The notes under the pieces: model-generated
The model's input: only the letters and a program-made list of their open reading frames with translations
What the model was told of the DNA's origin: nothing
The model's database searches: none
Source of the DNA: Elephas maximus indicus
Taxonomy: Eukaryota; Chordata; Mammalia; Proboscidea; Elephantidae
DNA: 64,000 nt
Direction of reading: 5' to 3'
Assembly (NCBI RefSeq): GCF_024166365.1
Contig: NC_064830.1
Coordinates: 92,310,968-92,374,967 of the forward strand
Made by a program: the position numbers and the translations under genes
Shown here: positions 47,601 through 62,600 of the stretch, one piece after another
Position numbering within the stretch: the stretch's first letter is position 1
Layout of the letters: each line of letters begins with the position of its first letter

Positions 47601-50600
47601 CTCCTGATTCTTTTGACACTTCAGGACAGATGAACACTATGTTCAATGAGAAATCCACAGATCACAGAACAGTCTCTGATTTTTCTAAAACCACAACTCC
47701 CACAGAAGAGACAACTGTCCATACTACTATGTATAACATGTCTGAATCAACAATCTTTTCTGACGCCTCCCATACCACAGACCTTGGGAGTTCTGCAGCC
47801 CCTTCCAGCCCTGAAAAGGCATTTTCTAGCCCAGCTATTTCAGAACAGACAACCCATACATTCACCAAAAAATCCACAGATCATAGCACCATCTCTAATT
47901 CTTCTGAACCCAGAGATTCATCTAGAACCTCCTCTAGCAAAAAGGAGGATTTTCTGCTTCCACACCAAGCCCTGGTGAATCCATTATCACTTCTACTGGT
48001 TATGGACCAATGACCACATATTTTGTTCAAGGATCCACTTTCTACACTATCAACTCAGATGTTTTCCACACTGACATTTGCCACTGACTCTTCCTATACA
48101 CAGAAAACCAAGTCCTCGTTTCCCATCAAGCCCCAGCGAAGTCTCTAGCACCTTGGTGGTTTCTGAACCAACAACTATAACTCTCACAGAGAAACCTACA
48201 GGGTATACCACAATTTCTGATGTGTCTGAATCAACAGTTTCTTTTGACACCTCCCATACCACAGGCATTGGGAGTTCTTCAGTCTTTTCAAGGCTGTCTC
48301 ATGTCCTGGTGAATCCTTTATTACTTCTGGTGGTTACAGAAAAACGACCATATCTTTTTCTCAAGGATCCACTTTCTACACAACCATCAAGGAAGTCTCC
48401 TTACAAACATTTGCCACTAACTCTTCCTACAACACAGAAAATACAAATCCCCAACAAGCCACAGTGAGCTCTCTGCCACTGTTGTGGATTCTGAACAAAT
48501 AGGCGCAACTCTCACAGAGGCTTCAACATCTACACCTGTAAAAATGGTGTGGTGGGGGCATCTGACCTCCTCTAACTTCATGAGAGGGAGAGAGAATCAC
48601 CATCAGCATCAGCCCAAAGGTGATTCCTATGAAACAGAGGTCAGATATACCTCCACCCTCCAACCATTTTACCAGTTCTGACACTAGCCGTCCCTCTCAC
48701 AGCACTCTCTACTTCTCTGATGGGTTTGATGATTCATTGAAATAGTCACACAGAACTCACAGATCATCCTCACAGTTATGGGGTTTATGAAGGAAGTAAC
48801 AGGTTATAATTCAAGATCAGGGATGACTCAGGATACAGTTCTTCTATCAGGACAGCCTCTAATCAGCCTTTCAGCCTTTCAGCCTCTCAGGCTCTCAGGC
48901 CTCTTGCTGGTCCTCAGCCCCTCAGCCCCTCGGCCCAGCCTCTGCCCTACTTTGGGAAGTGTTACAAAGCTATTTAGTTCGCCGGTAAGTGCGTGAAGGC
49001 AGACCACTCTGCCAGTAAGCCTCTGCTGGAAGGTGCTCAGATCTCTAACTCCATGGGTCGACAAACCTAGCTCCATCGACAAGTGCCCAGAGGCACCCCG
49101 CTCTGCCAGGAAGCCTCTTGCCCAAAGGTGCTCAGCTATCTTTCTCTGGGGGTCTGTACACCCATGGTAACCCCTTGCTCTGAGAGCTGGGAAGCCCAGT
49201 GAGCTGTCTCACACCAATCTCCTGGTTCTACTGTAGCCCTTTCTCTGCAAATGCTTCTTGCTGTCTTGCACCATCTCCGGTGTTACAACTCTCTCTCTAT
49301 CTCGCTATGTCTCCTGAGCCCTGCTATAAGAAGCCCAGGAGAGTCAGTTACTACTTCCAATAAGAATGGAAAAAGGCCCACAACTTCCCCAGAAGAAATC
49401 ACTTTCTATATAACCATAGCAGAGGGTTCACCACAAACATTTTCTACTGAGACTACCCACATCACAGAAAGTACAAGTCCTTCTTCCACATACAGTCCCA
49501 AAAAACTCTACCACAGCTTTGAATTCTGAAAGAATAACTTCAGCTCTCACAGAGGCTACAACTGTCTATACCAACATTTCCGATCTGCATGAATCAAGAT
49601 ATTCTTATGTTGTTTCCCATACCACAGGCACTGATATTTCAGCATCCCGTGCAAGCCCTGAGGAGTCATTCCCCAGCAGAGCTGTCTCAGGACAGACAGC
49701 GACATCATTCGCCGAGATGTCCATATATAACAACCCTGTTTTCCTTTCTTCTCAACCCATAGATTCATCTAGAACCTCCTCTACCAAAGACAATGGATGG
49801 TCTGAAAGCACACCAGGTCCCAGTGAATTTCTTCCATCTTCTGGTCCTTCTCGGGAAATCACTACATCTCTTTCTCAAGGATCCCCTTTTTCCACAATCA
49901 CCAAACACTTTTCCCCACCAACAATTGCTAGTGACACTTCTTATACCTCAGAAACTGAAAGGTCTGCTTCCCCATCCGGCCCCACTAAAGTCTCTCCAAC
50001 CTCGGCGCTTCCTGAGTCGACAACCACAATTCTCACACAGCAATCAACTCGGAATATAGCCATTTCTAACACTTCTGAATCATCGGCTCCTTGCGAAACC
50101 TCCCATAAAACGGGCACAGGGACTTTTTCAACTACTTCAAGCCCTGGACAGGCATCTAGCAGCCCTTCTGTCTCAGGTCCCAGTGAGACCTTGACTGCTT
50201 CCCCTGATTATGGAAAAGGAAACAACACATCTTTCCCAGAAAAATCCACCACCTACATAACCACGGCAGACGGCTCATCACCTTCATTCTCTCCTGAGTC
50301 TACCCACAGCACACAAAATGCGAGTTCTCTTTCTCCATCGACTTCCAAAGGACTCTCTCCCAGCGCCTCAGAAGCTGAAAGAACAACCACAATTCTCCCA
50401 GAGGCCCCAACTCTCTACACCACCATTCCTGATCTGTACATATCAACGGTTTCTTCTGTTGTTTCCCAAACCACTGGAGGTGAGAGTTCAGCATCCCCTG
50501 TAAGCTCTGGAGAGTCATTTACCAGCTCAGCCGTCTCAGGACGGACAGCCACTACATTCGCCGAGACGTCCACACATCACAGCCCCGTTTTCCTTTCTTC

Positions 50601-53600
50601 TCAACCCACAGGCTCGTCTAGCACCTCGTCTACCAAAGACGATGGAAGGCCTGAAAGCACACCAAGTCCCGGTGAATCTCTTCCCTCTTCTGGTCCTTCT
50701 GGAGAAATCACTATTTCTGTTTCTCAAGGATCCACGTCTTCCACAAGCACCAAAGACTTTTCCACACTGACACTTGCTGCTGACTCTCCTTATAGTGCAG
50801 AAACTGAAAGGCCTGCTTCCGCATTCGGCCCCAGTAAAGTCTCTCCCACCTCAACGCTTTCAGAGCCCATAGCCACGACTCTCACACAGCATTCAACTAG
50901 GTATACACCCATTTCCGACGCTTCGGAATCAACAGGTGCTTCTGACACCGCCCATACAACCGACACTGGGACTCTTTCAGCTACTTCAAGTCACGGAGAG
51001 GCGTTTACCAACCCTGCTGTCTCAGGTCCCAGGGAGACCTCGACTACTTCCAGTGATTCCGGAAAAGGAAACACCTCTTTCCCAGAAGAATCCACTTCCT
51101 ACTTAACCACAGCAGACGGTTCACCACCGACATTGTCTCCTGAGTCTACCCACAGCACACAAAACGCAAGTTCTTTTTCCCCATCGACTCCCAAAGGACT
51201 CTCTCCCAGCGCCTCGGATTCTGAAAGAAAAACCACAACTCTCATAGAGGCTCCAACTGTCTATACCACCATTTCAGATCTGTACCGGGCAACGCTTTCT
51301 TCTATTCTTTCCCAAACCACAGGCAGTGAGAGTTCACCATCCCCTGCAAGCCCTGGAGAATCATCTACCAGCTCAGCTGTCTCAAGACAGACGGCCACTA
51401 CATTCGCCGAGACATCTACACATCACGGCCCCGTTTTCCTTTCTTCTCAACCCGTAGATTCATCTAGCACCTCGTCTACCGTAGATGATGGAAGGCCTGC
51501 AAGCACGTCAAGTCCCAGTGAATCTCTTCCCTCTTCTGGTCCTTCTGGACAAATCACTACTTCTCTTTCTCAAGGATCCACGTCTTCCACAAGCACCAAA
51601 GACGTTTCCACACCAACACTTGCTACTGACTCTTCTTATAGCACAAAAAGGGCGAGGCCTGCTTCCCCATCCGGCCCCACTAAAGTCTCTCCTACCTCGG
51701 CGCTTTCCGAGCTGACAGCCACGACTCTCACACAGCAGCCCACTCATTATACAGCCATTTCTGACACTTCTGAATCAACAGCTGCTTCTGACACCTCCCA
51801 TACAACGGACACAGGGACTTTTTCAGCTACTTCGAGTCCTGGACAGGCATCTAGCAGCCCTTCTGTCTCAGGTCCCGGTGAGACCTTGACTGCTTCCAGT
51901 GATTATGGAAAAGGAAACACATCCTCCCCAGAAGAATCCACTCCCTACATAACCACAGCAGACGGTTCGTCACCAACACTCTCTCCTGAGTCTACCCACA
52001 GCACACAAAATGCAAGTTCTTCATCCCCATCCAGTCCCAAAGGATTCTCTCCCAGCGCCTGGGAATCTGAAAGAACAACCACAACTCTCACAGAGGCTCC
52101 AACTGTCTACACCTCCATTTCTGATCTGTATGAATCAACGGTTTCTTTTGTCGTTTCCCAAACCACAGGCAGTGAGGGTCCAGCATCCCCTGCAAGGCCT
52201 GGAGTGTCATTTACCAGCTCAGCTGTCTCAGGACAGATAGCCAGTACATTCGCCGAGACGTCCACACATCACAGCCCCGTTTTCCTTTCTTCTCAACCCG
52301 TAGATTCATCTAGGACCTCGTCTACCGTAGATGATGGAAGGTCTGCAAGCACTTCAAGTCCCGGTGAATCTCTTCCCTCCTCTGGTCCCTCTGGACAAAT
52401 CACTACTTCTCTTTCTCAAGGATCCACTTCTTCCACAACCACCAAAGACTTTTCCACACCGACACTTGCTACTGACTCTTCTTATAGCGCAGAAACTGCA
52501 AGGCCTGCTTCCCCATCCGGCCCCAGTGAAGTCTCTCCAACCTCCGAGTTTTCAGAGTCAACAGCTACGGCTCTCACACAGCAGTCAACTCGGTATACAG
52601 CCATTTATGACACTTCCGCATCAACGGCTCCTTCTGAGACCTCCCAAACAAGGGACAATGAGACTTTTGGAGCCTCTTCAAGTCCTGGAGAGGCATCTAC
52701 CAATGCTGCTGTCTCAGGTCCCAGTGAGACCTTGAGTCCTTCCAGTGATTATGAAAACGGAAACACATCTTTCCCAGAAGAATCCACTTCCCACACAGCC
52801 ACAGCAGACGGTTCATCACCAACATTCTCTCCTGACTCTAAGCACGCCACGGAAAATGCAAGTTCTTCTTCCCCATCGACACCCAAAGGACTCTCTCCCA
52901 GAACCTCGGAATCTGAGACAACAACCACAACTCTCACAGAGGCTCCAGCTGTCTACGCTACCATTGCCGATCTGTACGAATCGACGGTTTCTTCTGTTGT
53001 TTCCCAAACCACAGCCAGTCAGAGTTCAGCATCCCCTGCAAGCCCTGAAGAGTCATTTACCAGCTCAGCTGTCGCAGGACAGACAGCCATCACATTCGCC
53101 GAGACGTCCACACTTAACAGCCCCGTTCTCCTTTCTTCCCAACCCGCAGATTCATCTAGCACCTCCTCTACCGGAGACGAAGGAAGGCCTGCAAGCACAC
53201 CAAGTCCCGGGGAATCTCTTCCCTTCCCTAGTCCTTCTGGAGAAATCACTACTTCTCTTTCTCAAGGATCCCCTTTTTCCACAACCACCAAAGACTTTTC
53301 CCCACCGACACTTGCTACTGACTCTTCTTATAGCGCAGAAACTGGAAGCCCTGCTTCCCCATCCGGCCCCACTGAAGTCTCTCCCACATCGGCACTTTCA
53401 GAGCTGACAGCCACGGCTCCCGCACAGCAGTCAACTCGGTATACAGCTATTTCTGAAACTTCTCAATCGACAGCTCCTTCGGACACCTCCCCTGCAACGG
53501 ATACTGCAACTTTTTCAGCTTCTTCAAGTCCTGGAGAGGCATCTACCAGCCCTGCTGTCTCAGGTCCCAGTGAGACCTTGACTACTTCCAGTGGTTATGG

Positions 53601-56600
53601 AAAAGGAAACACATCTTTCCCAGAAGAATCCACTTCAAACATAACCACAGCAGATGGGTCGTCACCAACATTGTCTCCTGAGTCTACCCACAGCACACAA
53701 AATGCACGTTCGTTTTCCCCATCGACTTCCAAAGGACTCTCTCCCAGCGCCTCAGAATCTGAAAGAACAACCACGATTCTCACAGAGGCCCCAACTCTCT
53801 ACACCACCGTTCCCGATCTGTACATATCAACGGTTTCTTCTGTTGTTTCCCAAACCACTGGAGGTGAGAGTTCAGCAGCCCCTGTAAGCTCCGGAGAGTC
53901 ATTTACCAGCTCAGCCGTCTCAGGACGGACAGCCACTACATTCGCCGAGACGGCCACACATCACAGCCCCGTTTTCCTTTCTTCTCAACCCACAGGCTCG
54001 TCTAGCACCTCGTCTACCAAAGACGATGGAAGGCCTGAAAGCACACCAAGTCCCGGTGAATCTCTTCCCTCTTCTGGTCCTTCTGGAGAAATCACTACTT
54101 CTGTTTCTCAAGGATCCCCTTTTTCCACAAGCACCAAAGACTCTTCCACACTGACACTTGCTGCTGACTCTCCTTATAGTGCAGAAACTGAAAGGCCTGC
54201 TTCTGCATTCGGCCCCAGTAAAGTCTCTCCCACCTCAACGCTTTCAGAGCCCATAGCCACGACTCTCACACAGCATTCAACTAGGTATACACCCATTTCC
54301 GACACTTCGGAATCAACAGGTGCTTCTGACACCCCCCATACAACCGACACTGGGACTCTTTCAGCTACTTCAAGTCACGGAGAGGCGTTTACCAACCCTG
54401 CTGTCTCAGGTCCCAGGGAGACCTCGACTACTTCCAGTGATTCCGGAAAAGGAAACACCTCTTTCCCAGAAGAATCCACTTCCTACGTAACCACAGCAGA
54501 CGGTTCACCACCGACATTGTCTCCTGAGTCTACCCACAGCACACAAAACGCAAGTTCTTTTTCCCCATCGACTCCCAAAGGACTCTCTCCCAGCGCCTCG
54601 GATTCTGAAAGAAAAACCACAACTCTCATAGAGGCTCCAACTGTCTATACCACCATTTCAGATCTGTACCGGGCAACGCTTTCTTCTATTCTTTCCCAAA
54701 CCACAGGCAGTGAGAGTTCACCATCCCCTGCAAGCCCTGGAGAATCATCTACCAGCTCAGCTGTCTCAAGACAGACGGCCACTACATTCGCCGAGACATC
54801 TACACATCACGGCCCCGTTTTCCTTTCTTCTCAACCCGTAGATTCATCTAGCACCTCGTCTACCGTAGATGATGGAAGGCCTGCAAGCACGTCAAGTCCC
54901 AGTGAATCTCTTCCCTCTTCTGGTCCTTCTGGACAAATCACTACTTCTCTTTCTCAAGGATCCACGTCTTCCACAAGCACCAAAGACGTTTCCACACCAA
55001 CACTTGCTACTGACTCTTCTTATAGCACAAAAAGGGCGAGGCCTGCTTCCCCATCCGGCCCCACTAAAGTCTCTCCTACCTCGGCGCTTTCCGAGCTGAC
55101 AGCCACGACTCTCACACAGCAGCCCACTCATTATACAGCCATTTCTGACACTTCTGAATCAACAGCTGCTTCTGACACCTCCCATACAACGGACACAGGG
55201 ACTTTTTCAGCTACTTCGAGTCCTGGACAGGCATCTAGCAGCCCTTCTGTCTCAGGTCCCGGTGAGACCTTGACTGCTTCCAGTGATTATGGAAAAGGAA
55301 ACATATCCTCCCCAGAAGAATCCACTCCCTACATAACCACAGCAGACGGTTCGTCACCAACACTCTCTCCTGAGTCTACCCACAGCACACAAAATGCAAG
55401 TTCTTCATCCCCATCCAGTCCCAAAGGATTCTCTCCCAGCGCCTGGGAATCTGAAAGAACAACCACAACTCTCACAGAGGCTCCAACTGTCTACACCTCC
55501 ATTTCTGATCTGTATGAATCAACGGTTTCTTTTGTCGTTTCCCAAACCACAGGCAGTGAGGGTCCAGCATCCCCTGCAAGGCCTGGAGTGTCATTTACCA
55601 GCTCAGCTGTCTCAGGACAGATAGCCAGTACATTCGCCGAGACGTCCACACATCACAGCCCCGTTTTCCTTTCTTCTCAACCCGTAGATTCATCTAGGAC
55701 CTCGTCTACCGTAGATGATGGAAGGTCTGCAAGCACTTCAAGTCCCGGTGAATCTCTTCCCTCCTCTGGTCCCTCTGGACAAATCACTACTTCTCTTTCT
55801 CAAGGATCCACTTCTTCCACAACCACCAAAGACTTTTCCACACCGACACTTGCTACTGACTCTTCTTATAGCGCAGAAACTGCAAGGCCTGCTTCCCCAT
55901 CCGGCCCCAGTGAAGTCTCTCCAACCTCCGAGTTTTCAGAGTCAACAGCTACGGCTCTCACACAGCAGTCAACTCGGTATACAGCCATTTATGACACTTC
56001 CGCATCAACGGCTCCTTCTGAGACCTCCCAAACAAGGGACAATGAGACTTTTGGAGCCTCTTCAAGTCCTGGAGAGGCATCTACCAATGCTGCTGTCTCA
56101 GGTCCCAGTGAGACCTTGAGTCCTTCCAGTGATTATGAAAACGGAAACACATCTTTCCCAGAAGAATCCACTTCCCACACAGCCACAGCAGACGGTTCAT
56201 CACCAACATTCTCTCCTGACTCTAAGCACGCCACGGAAAATGCAAGTTCTTCTTCCCCATCGACACCCAAAGGACTCTCTCCCAGAACCTCGGAATCTGA
56301 GACAACAACCACAACTCTCACAGAGGCTCCAGCTGTCTACGCTACCATTGCCGATCTGTACGAATCGACGGTTTCTTCTGTTGTTTCCCAAACCACAGCC
56401 AGTCAGAGTTCAGCATCCCCTGCAAGCCCTGAAGAGTCATTTACCAGCTCAGCTGTCGCAGGACAGACAGCCATCACATTCGCCGAGACGTCCACACTTA
56501 ACAGCCCCGTTCTCCTTTCTTCCCAACCCGCAGATTCATCTAGCACCTCCTCTACCGGAGACGAAGGAAGGCCTGCAAGCACACCAAGTCCCGGGGAATC

Positions 56601-59600
56601 TCTTCCCTTCCCTAGTCCTTCTGGAGAAATCACTACTTCTCTTTCTCAAGGATCCCCTTTTTCCACAACCACCAAAGACTTTTCCCCACCGACACTTGCT
56701 ACTGACTCTTCTTATAGCGCAGAAACTGGAAGCCCTGCTTCCCCATCCGGCCCCACTGAAGTCTCTCCCACATCGGCACTTTCAGAGCTGACAGCCACGG
56801 CTCCCGCACAGCAGTCAACTCGGTATACAGCTATTTCTGAAACTTCTCAATCGACAGCTCCTTCGGACACCTCCCCTGCAACGGATACTGCAACTTTTTC
56901 AGCTTCTTCAAGTCCTGGAGAGGCATCTACCAGCCCTGCTGTCTCAGGTCCCAGTGAGACCTTGACTACTTCCAGTGGTTATGGAAAAGGAAACACATCT
57001 TTCCCAGAAGAATCCACTTCAAACATAACCACAGCAGATGGGTCGTCACCAACATTGTCTCCTGAGTCTACCCACAGCACACAAAATGCACGTTCGTTTT
57101 CCCCATCGACTTCCAAAGGACTCTCTCCCAGCGCCTCAGAATCTGAAAGAACAACCACGATTCTCACAGAGGCCCCAACTCTCTACACCACCGTTCCCGA
57201 TCTGTACATATCAACGGTTTCTTCTGTTGTTTCCCAAACCACTGGAGGTGAGAGTTCAGCAGCCCCTGTAAGCTCCAGAGAGTCATTTACCAGCTCAGCC
57301 GTCTCAGGACGGACAGCCACTACATTCGCCGAGACGGCCACACATCACAGCCCCGTTTTCCTTTCTTCTCAACCCACAGGCTCGTCTAGCACCTCGTCTA
57401 CCAAAGACGATGGAAGGCCTGAAAGCACACCAAGTCCCGGTGAATCTCTTCCCTCTTCTGGTCCTTCTGGAGAAATCACTACTTCTGTTTCTCAAGGATC
57501 CCCTTTTTCCACAAGCACCAAAGACTCTTCCACACTGACACTTGCTGCTGACTCTCCTTATAGTGCAGAAACTGAAAGGCCTGCTTCCGCATTCGGCCCC
57601 AGTAAAGTCTCTCCCACCTCAACGCTTTCAGAGCCCATAGCCACGACTCTCACACAGCATTCAACTAGGTATACACCCATTTCCGACACTTCGGAATCAA
57701 CAGGTGCTTCTGACACCCCCCATACAACCGACACTGGGACTCTTTCAGCTACTTCAAGTCACGGAGAGGCGTTTACCAACCCTGCTGTCTCAGGTCCCAG
57801 GGAGACCTCGACTACTTCCAGTGATTCCGGAAAAGGAAACACCTCTTTCCCAGAAGAATCCACTTCCTACGTAACCACAGCAGACGGTTCACCACCGACA
57901 TTGTCTCCTGAGTCTACCCACAGCACACAAAACGCAAGTTCTTTTTCCCCATCGACTCCCAAAGGACTCTCTCCCAGCGCCTCGGATTCTGAAAGAAAAA
58001 CCACAACTCTCATAGAGGCTCCAACTGTCTATACCACCATTTCAGATCTGTACCGGGCAACGCTTTCTTCTATTCTTTCCCAAACCACAGGCAGTGAGAG
58101 TTCACCATCCCCTGCAAGCCCTGGAGAATCATCTACCAGCTCAGCTGTCTCAAGACAGACGGCCACTACATTCGCCGAGACATCTACACATCACGGCCCC
58201 GTTTTCCTTTCTTCTCAACCCGTAGATTCATCTAGCACCTCGTCTACCGTAGATGATGGAAGGCCTGCAAGCACGTCAAGTCCCAGTGAATCTCTTCCCT
58301 CTTCTGGTCCTTCTGGACAAATCACTACTTCTCTTTCTCAAGGATCCACGTCTTCCACAAGCACCAAAGACGTTTCCACACCAACACTTGCTACTGACTC
58401 TTCTTATAGCACAAAAAGGGCGAGGCCTGCTTCCCCATCCGGCCCCACTAAAGTCTCTCCTACCTCGGCGCTTTCCGAGCTGACAGCCACGACTCTCACA
58501 CAGCAGCCCACTCATTATACAGCCATTTCTGACACTTCTGAATCAACAGCTGCTTCTGACACCTCCCATACAACGGACACAGGGACTTTTTCAGCTACTT
58601 CGAGTCCTGGACAGGCATCTAGCAGCCCTTCTGTCTCAGGTCCCGGTGAGACCTTGACTGCTTCCAGTGATTATGGAAAAGGAAACACATCCTCCCCAGA
58701 AGAATCCACTCCCTACATAACCACAGCAGACGGTTCGTCACCAACACTCTCTCCTGAGTCTACCCACAGCACACAAAATGCAAGTTCTTCATCCCCATCC
58801 AGTCCCAAAGGATTCTCTCCCAGCGCCTGGGAATCTGAAAGAACAACCACAACTCTCACAGAGGCTCCAACTGTCTACACCTCCATTTCTGATCTGTATG
58901 AATCAACGGTTTCTTTTGTCGTTTCCCAAACCACAGGCAGTGAGGGTCCAGCATCCCCTGCAAGGCCTGGAGTGTCATTTACCAGCTCAGCTGTCTCAGG
59001 ACAGATAGCCAGTACATTCGCCGAGACGTCCACACATCACAGCCCCGTTTTCCTTTCTTCTCAACCCGTAGATTCATCTAGGACCTCGTCTACCGTAGAT
59101 GATGGAAGGTCTGCAAGCACTTCTAGTCCCGGTGAATCTCTTCCCTCCTCTGGTCCCTCTGGACAAATCACTACTTCTCTTTCTCAAGGATCCACTTCTT
59201 CCACAACCACCAAAGACTTTTCCACACCGACACTTGCTACTGACTCTTCTTATAGCGCAGAAACTGCAAGGCCTGCTTCCCCATCCGGCCCCAGTGAAGT
59301 CTCTCCAACCTCCGAGTTTTCAGAGTCAACAGCTACGGCTCTCACACAGCAGTCAACTCGGTATACAGCCATTTATGACACTTCCGCATCAACGGCTCCT
59401 TCTGAGACCTCCCAAACAAGGGACAATGAGACTTTTGGAGCCTCTTCAAGTCCTGGAGAGGCATCTACCAATGCTGCTGTCTCAGGTCCCAGTGAGACCT
59501 TGAGTCCTTCCAGTGATTATGAAAACGGAAACACATCTTTCCCAGAAGAATCCACTTCCCACACAGCCACAGCAGACGGTTCATCACCAACATTCTCTCC

Positions 59601-62600
59601 TGACTCTAAGCACGCCACGGAAAATGCAAGTTCTTCTTCCCCATCGACACCCAAAGGACTCTCTCCCAGAACCTCGGAATCTGAGACAACAACCACAACT
59701 CTCACAGAGGCTCCAGCTGTCTACGCTACCATTGCCGATCTGTACGAATCGACGGTTTCTTCTGTTGTTTCCCAAACCACAGCCAGTCAGAGTTCAGCAT
59801 CCCCTGCAAGCCCTGAAGAGTCATTTACCAGCTCAGCTGTCGCAGGACAGACAGCCATCACATTCGCTGAGACGTCCACACTTAACAGCCCCGTTCTCCT
59901 TTCTTCCCAACCCGCAGATTCATCTAGCACCTCCTCTACCGGAGACGAAGGAAGGCCTGCAAGCACACCAAGTCCCGGGGAATCTCTTCCCTTCCCTAGT
60001 CCTTCTGGAGAAATCACTACTTCTCTTTCTCAAGGATCCCCTTTTTCCACAACCACCAAAGACTTTTCCCCACCGACACTTGCTACTGACTCTTCTTATA
60101 GCGCAGAAACTGGAAGCCCTGCTTCCCCATCCGGCCCCACTGAAGTCTCTCCCACATCGGCACTTTCAGAGCTGACAGCCACGGCTCCCGCACAGCAGTC
60201 AACTCGGTATACAGCTATTTCTGAAACTTCTCAATCGACAGCTCCTTCGGACACCTCCCCTGCAACGGATACTGCAACTTTTTCAGCTTCTTCAAGTCCT
60301 GGAGAGGCATCTACCAGCCCTGCTGTCTCAGGTCCCAGTGAGACCTTGACTACTTCCAGTGGTTATGGAAAAGGAAACACATCTTTCCCAGAAGAATCCA
60401 CTTCAAACATAACCACAGCAGATGGGTCGTCACCAACATTGTCTCCTGAGTCTACCCACAGCACACAAAATGCACGTTCGTTTTCCCCATCGACTTCCAA
60501 AGGACTCTCTCCTAGCGCCTCAGAATCTGAAAGAACAACCACGATTCTCACAGAGGCCCCAACTCTCTACACCACCGTTCCCGATCTGTACATATCAACG
60601 GTTTCTTCTGTTGTTTCCCAAACCACTGGAGGTGAGAGTTCAGCAGCCCCTGTAAGCTCCGGAGAGTCATTTACCAGCTCAGCCGTCTCAGGACGGACAG
60701 CCACTACATTCGCCGAGACGGCCACACATCACAGCCCGGTTTTCCTTTCTTCTCAACCCACAGGCTGGTCTAGCACCTCGTCTACCAAAGACGATGGAAG
60801 GCCTGAAAGCACACCAAGTCCCGGTGAATCTCTTCCCTCTTCTGGTCCTTCTGGAGAAATCACTACTTCTGTTTCTCAAGGATCCCCTTTTTCCACAAGC
60901 ACCAAAGACTCTTCCACACTGACACTTGCTGCTGACTCTCCTTATAGTGCAGAAACTGAAAGGCCTGCTTCCGCATTCGGCCCCAGTAAAGTCTCTCCCA
61001 CCTCAACGCTTTCAGAGCCCATAGCCACGACTCTCACACAGCATTCAACTAGGTATACACCCATTTCCGACACTTCGGAATCAACAGGTGCTTCTGACAC
61101 CCCCCATACAACCGACACTGGGACTCTTTCAGCTACTTCAAGTCACGGAGAGGCGTTTACCAACCCTGCTGTCTCAGGTCCCAGGGAGACCTCGACTACT
61201 TCCAGTAATTCCGGAAAAGGAAACACCTCTTTCCCAGAAGAATCCACTTCCTACGTAACCACAGCAGACGGTTCACCACCGACATTGTCTCCTGAGTCTA
61301 CCCACAGCACACAAAACGCAAGTTCTTTTTCCCCATCGACTCCCAAAGGACTCTCTCCCAGCGCCTCGGATTCTGAAAGAAAAACCACAACTCTCATAGA
61401 GGCTCCAACTGTCTATACCACCATTTCAGATCTGTACCGGGCAACGCTTTCTTCTATTCTTTCCCAAACCACAGGCAGTGAGAGTTCACCATCCCCTGCA
61501 AGCCCTGGAGAATCATCTACCAGCTCAGCTGTCTCAAGACAGACGGCCACTACATTCGCCGAGACATCTACACATCACGGCCCCGTTTTCCTTTCTTCTC
61601 AACCCGTAGATTCATCTAGCACCTCGTCTACCGTAGATGATGGAAGGCCTGCAAGCACGTCAAGTCCCAGTGAATCTCTTCCCTCTTCTGGTCCTTCTGG
61701 ACAAATCACTACTTCTCTTTCTCAAGGATCCACGTCTTCCACAAGCACCAAAGACGTTTCCACACCAACACTTGCTACTGACTCTTCTTATAGCACAAAA
61801 AGGGCGAGGCCTGCTTCCCCATCCGGCCCCACTAAAGTCTCTCCTACCTCGGCGCTTTCCGAGCTGACAGCCACGACTCTCACACAGCAGCCCACTCATT
61901 ATACAGCCATTTCTGACACTTCTGAATCAACAGCTGCTTCTGACACCTCCCATACAACGGACACAGGGACTTTTTCAGCTACTTCGAGTCCTGGACAGGC
62001 ATCTAGCAGCCCTTCTGTCTCAGGTCCCGGTGAGACCTTGACTGCTTCCAGTGATTATGGAAAAGGAAACACATCCTCCCCAGAAGAATCCACTCCCTAC
62101 ATAACCACAGCAGACGGTTCGTCACCAACACTCTCTCCTGAGTCTACCCACAGCACACAAAATGCAAGTTCTTCATCCCCATCCAGTCCCAAAGGATTCT
62201 CTCCCAGCGCCTGGGAATCTGAAAGAACAACCACAACTCTCACAGAGGCTCCAACTGTCTACACCTCCATTTCTGATCTGTATGAATCAACGGTTTCTTT
62301 TGTCGTTTCCCAAACCACAGGCAGTGAGGGTCCAGCATCCCCTGCAAGGCCTGGAGTGTCATTTACCAGCTCAGCTGTCTCAGGACAGATAGCCAGTACA
62401 TTCGCCGAGACGTCCACACATCACAGCCCCGTTTTCCTTTCTTCTCAACCCGTAGATTCATCTAGGACCTCGTCTACCGTAGATGATGGAAGGTCTGCAA
62501 GCACTTCAAGTCCCGGTGAATCTCTTCCCTCCTCTGGTCCCTCTGGACAAATCACTACTTCTCTTTCTCAAGGATCCACTTCTTCCACAACCACCAAAGA

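Noticed and set aside
47474-47624. ATG at 47474 as a translation start for the mucin frame
   Set aside because: The stretch to 47624 has no mucin composition and is more likely the end of intron 1; the signal peptide is in the exon at 35553.
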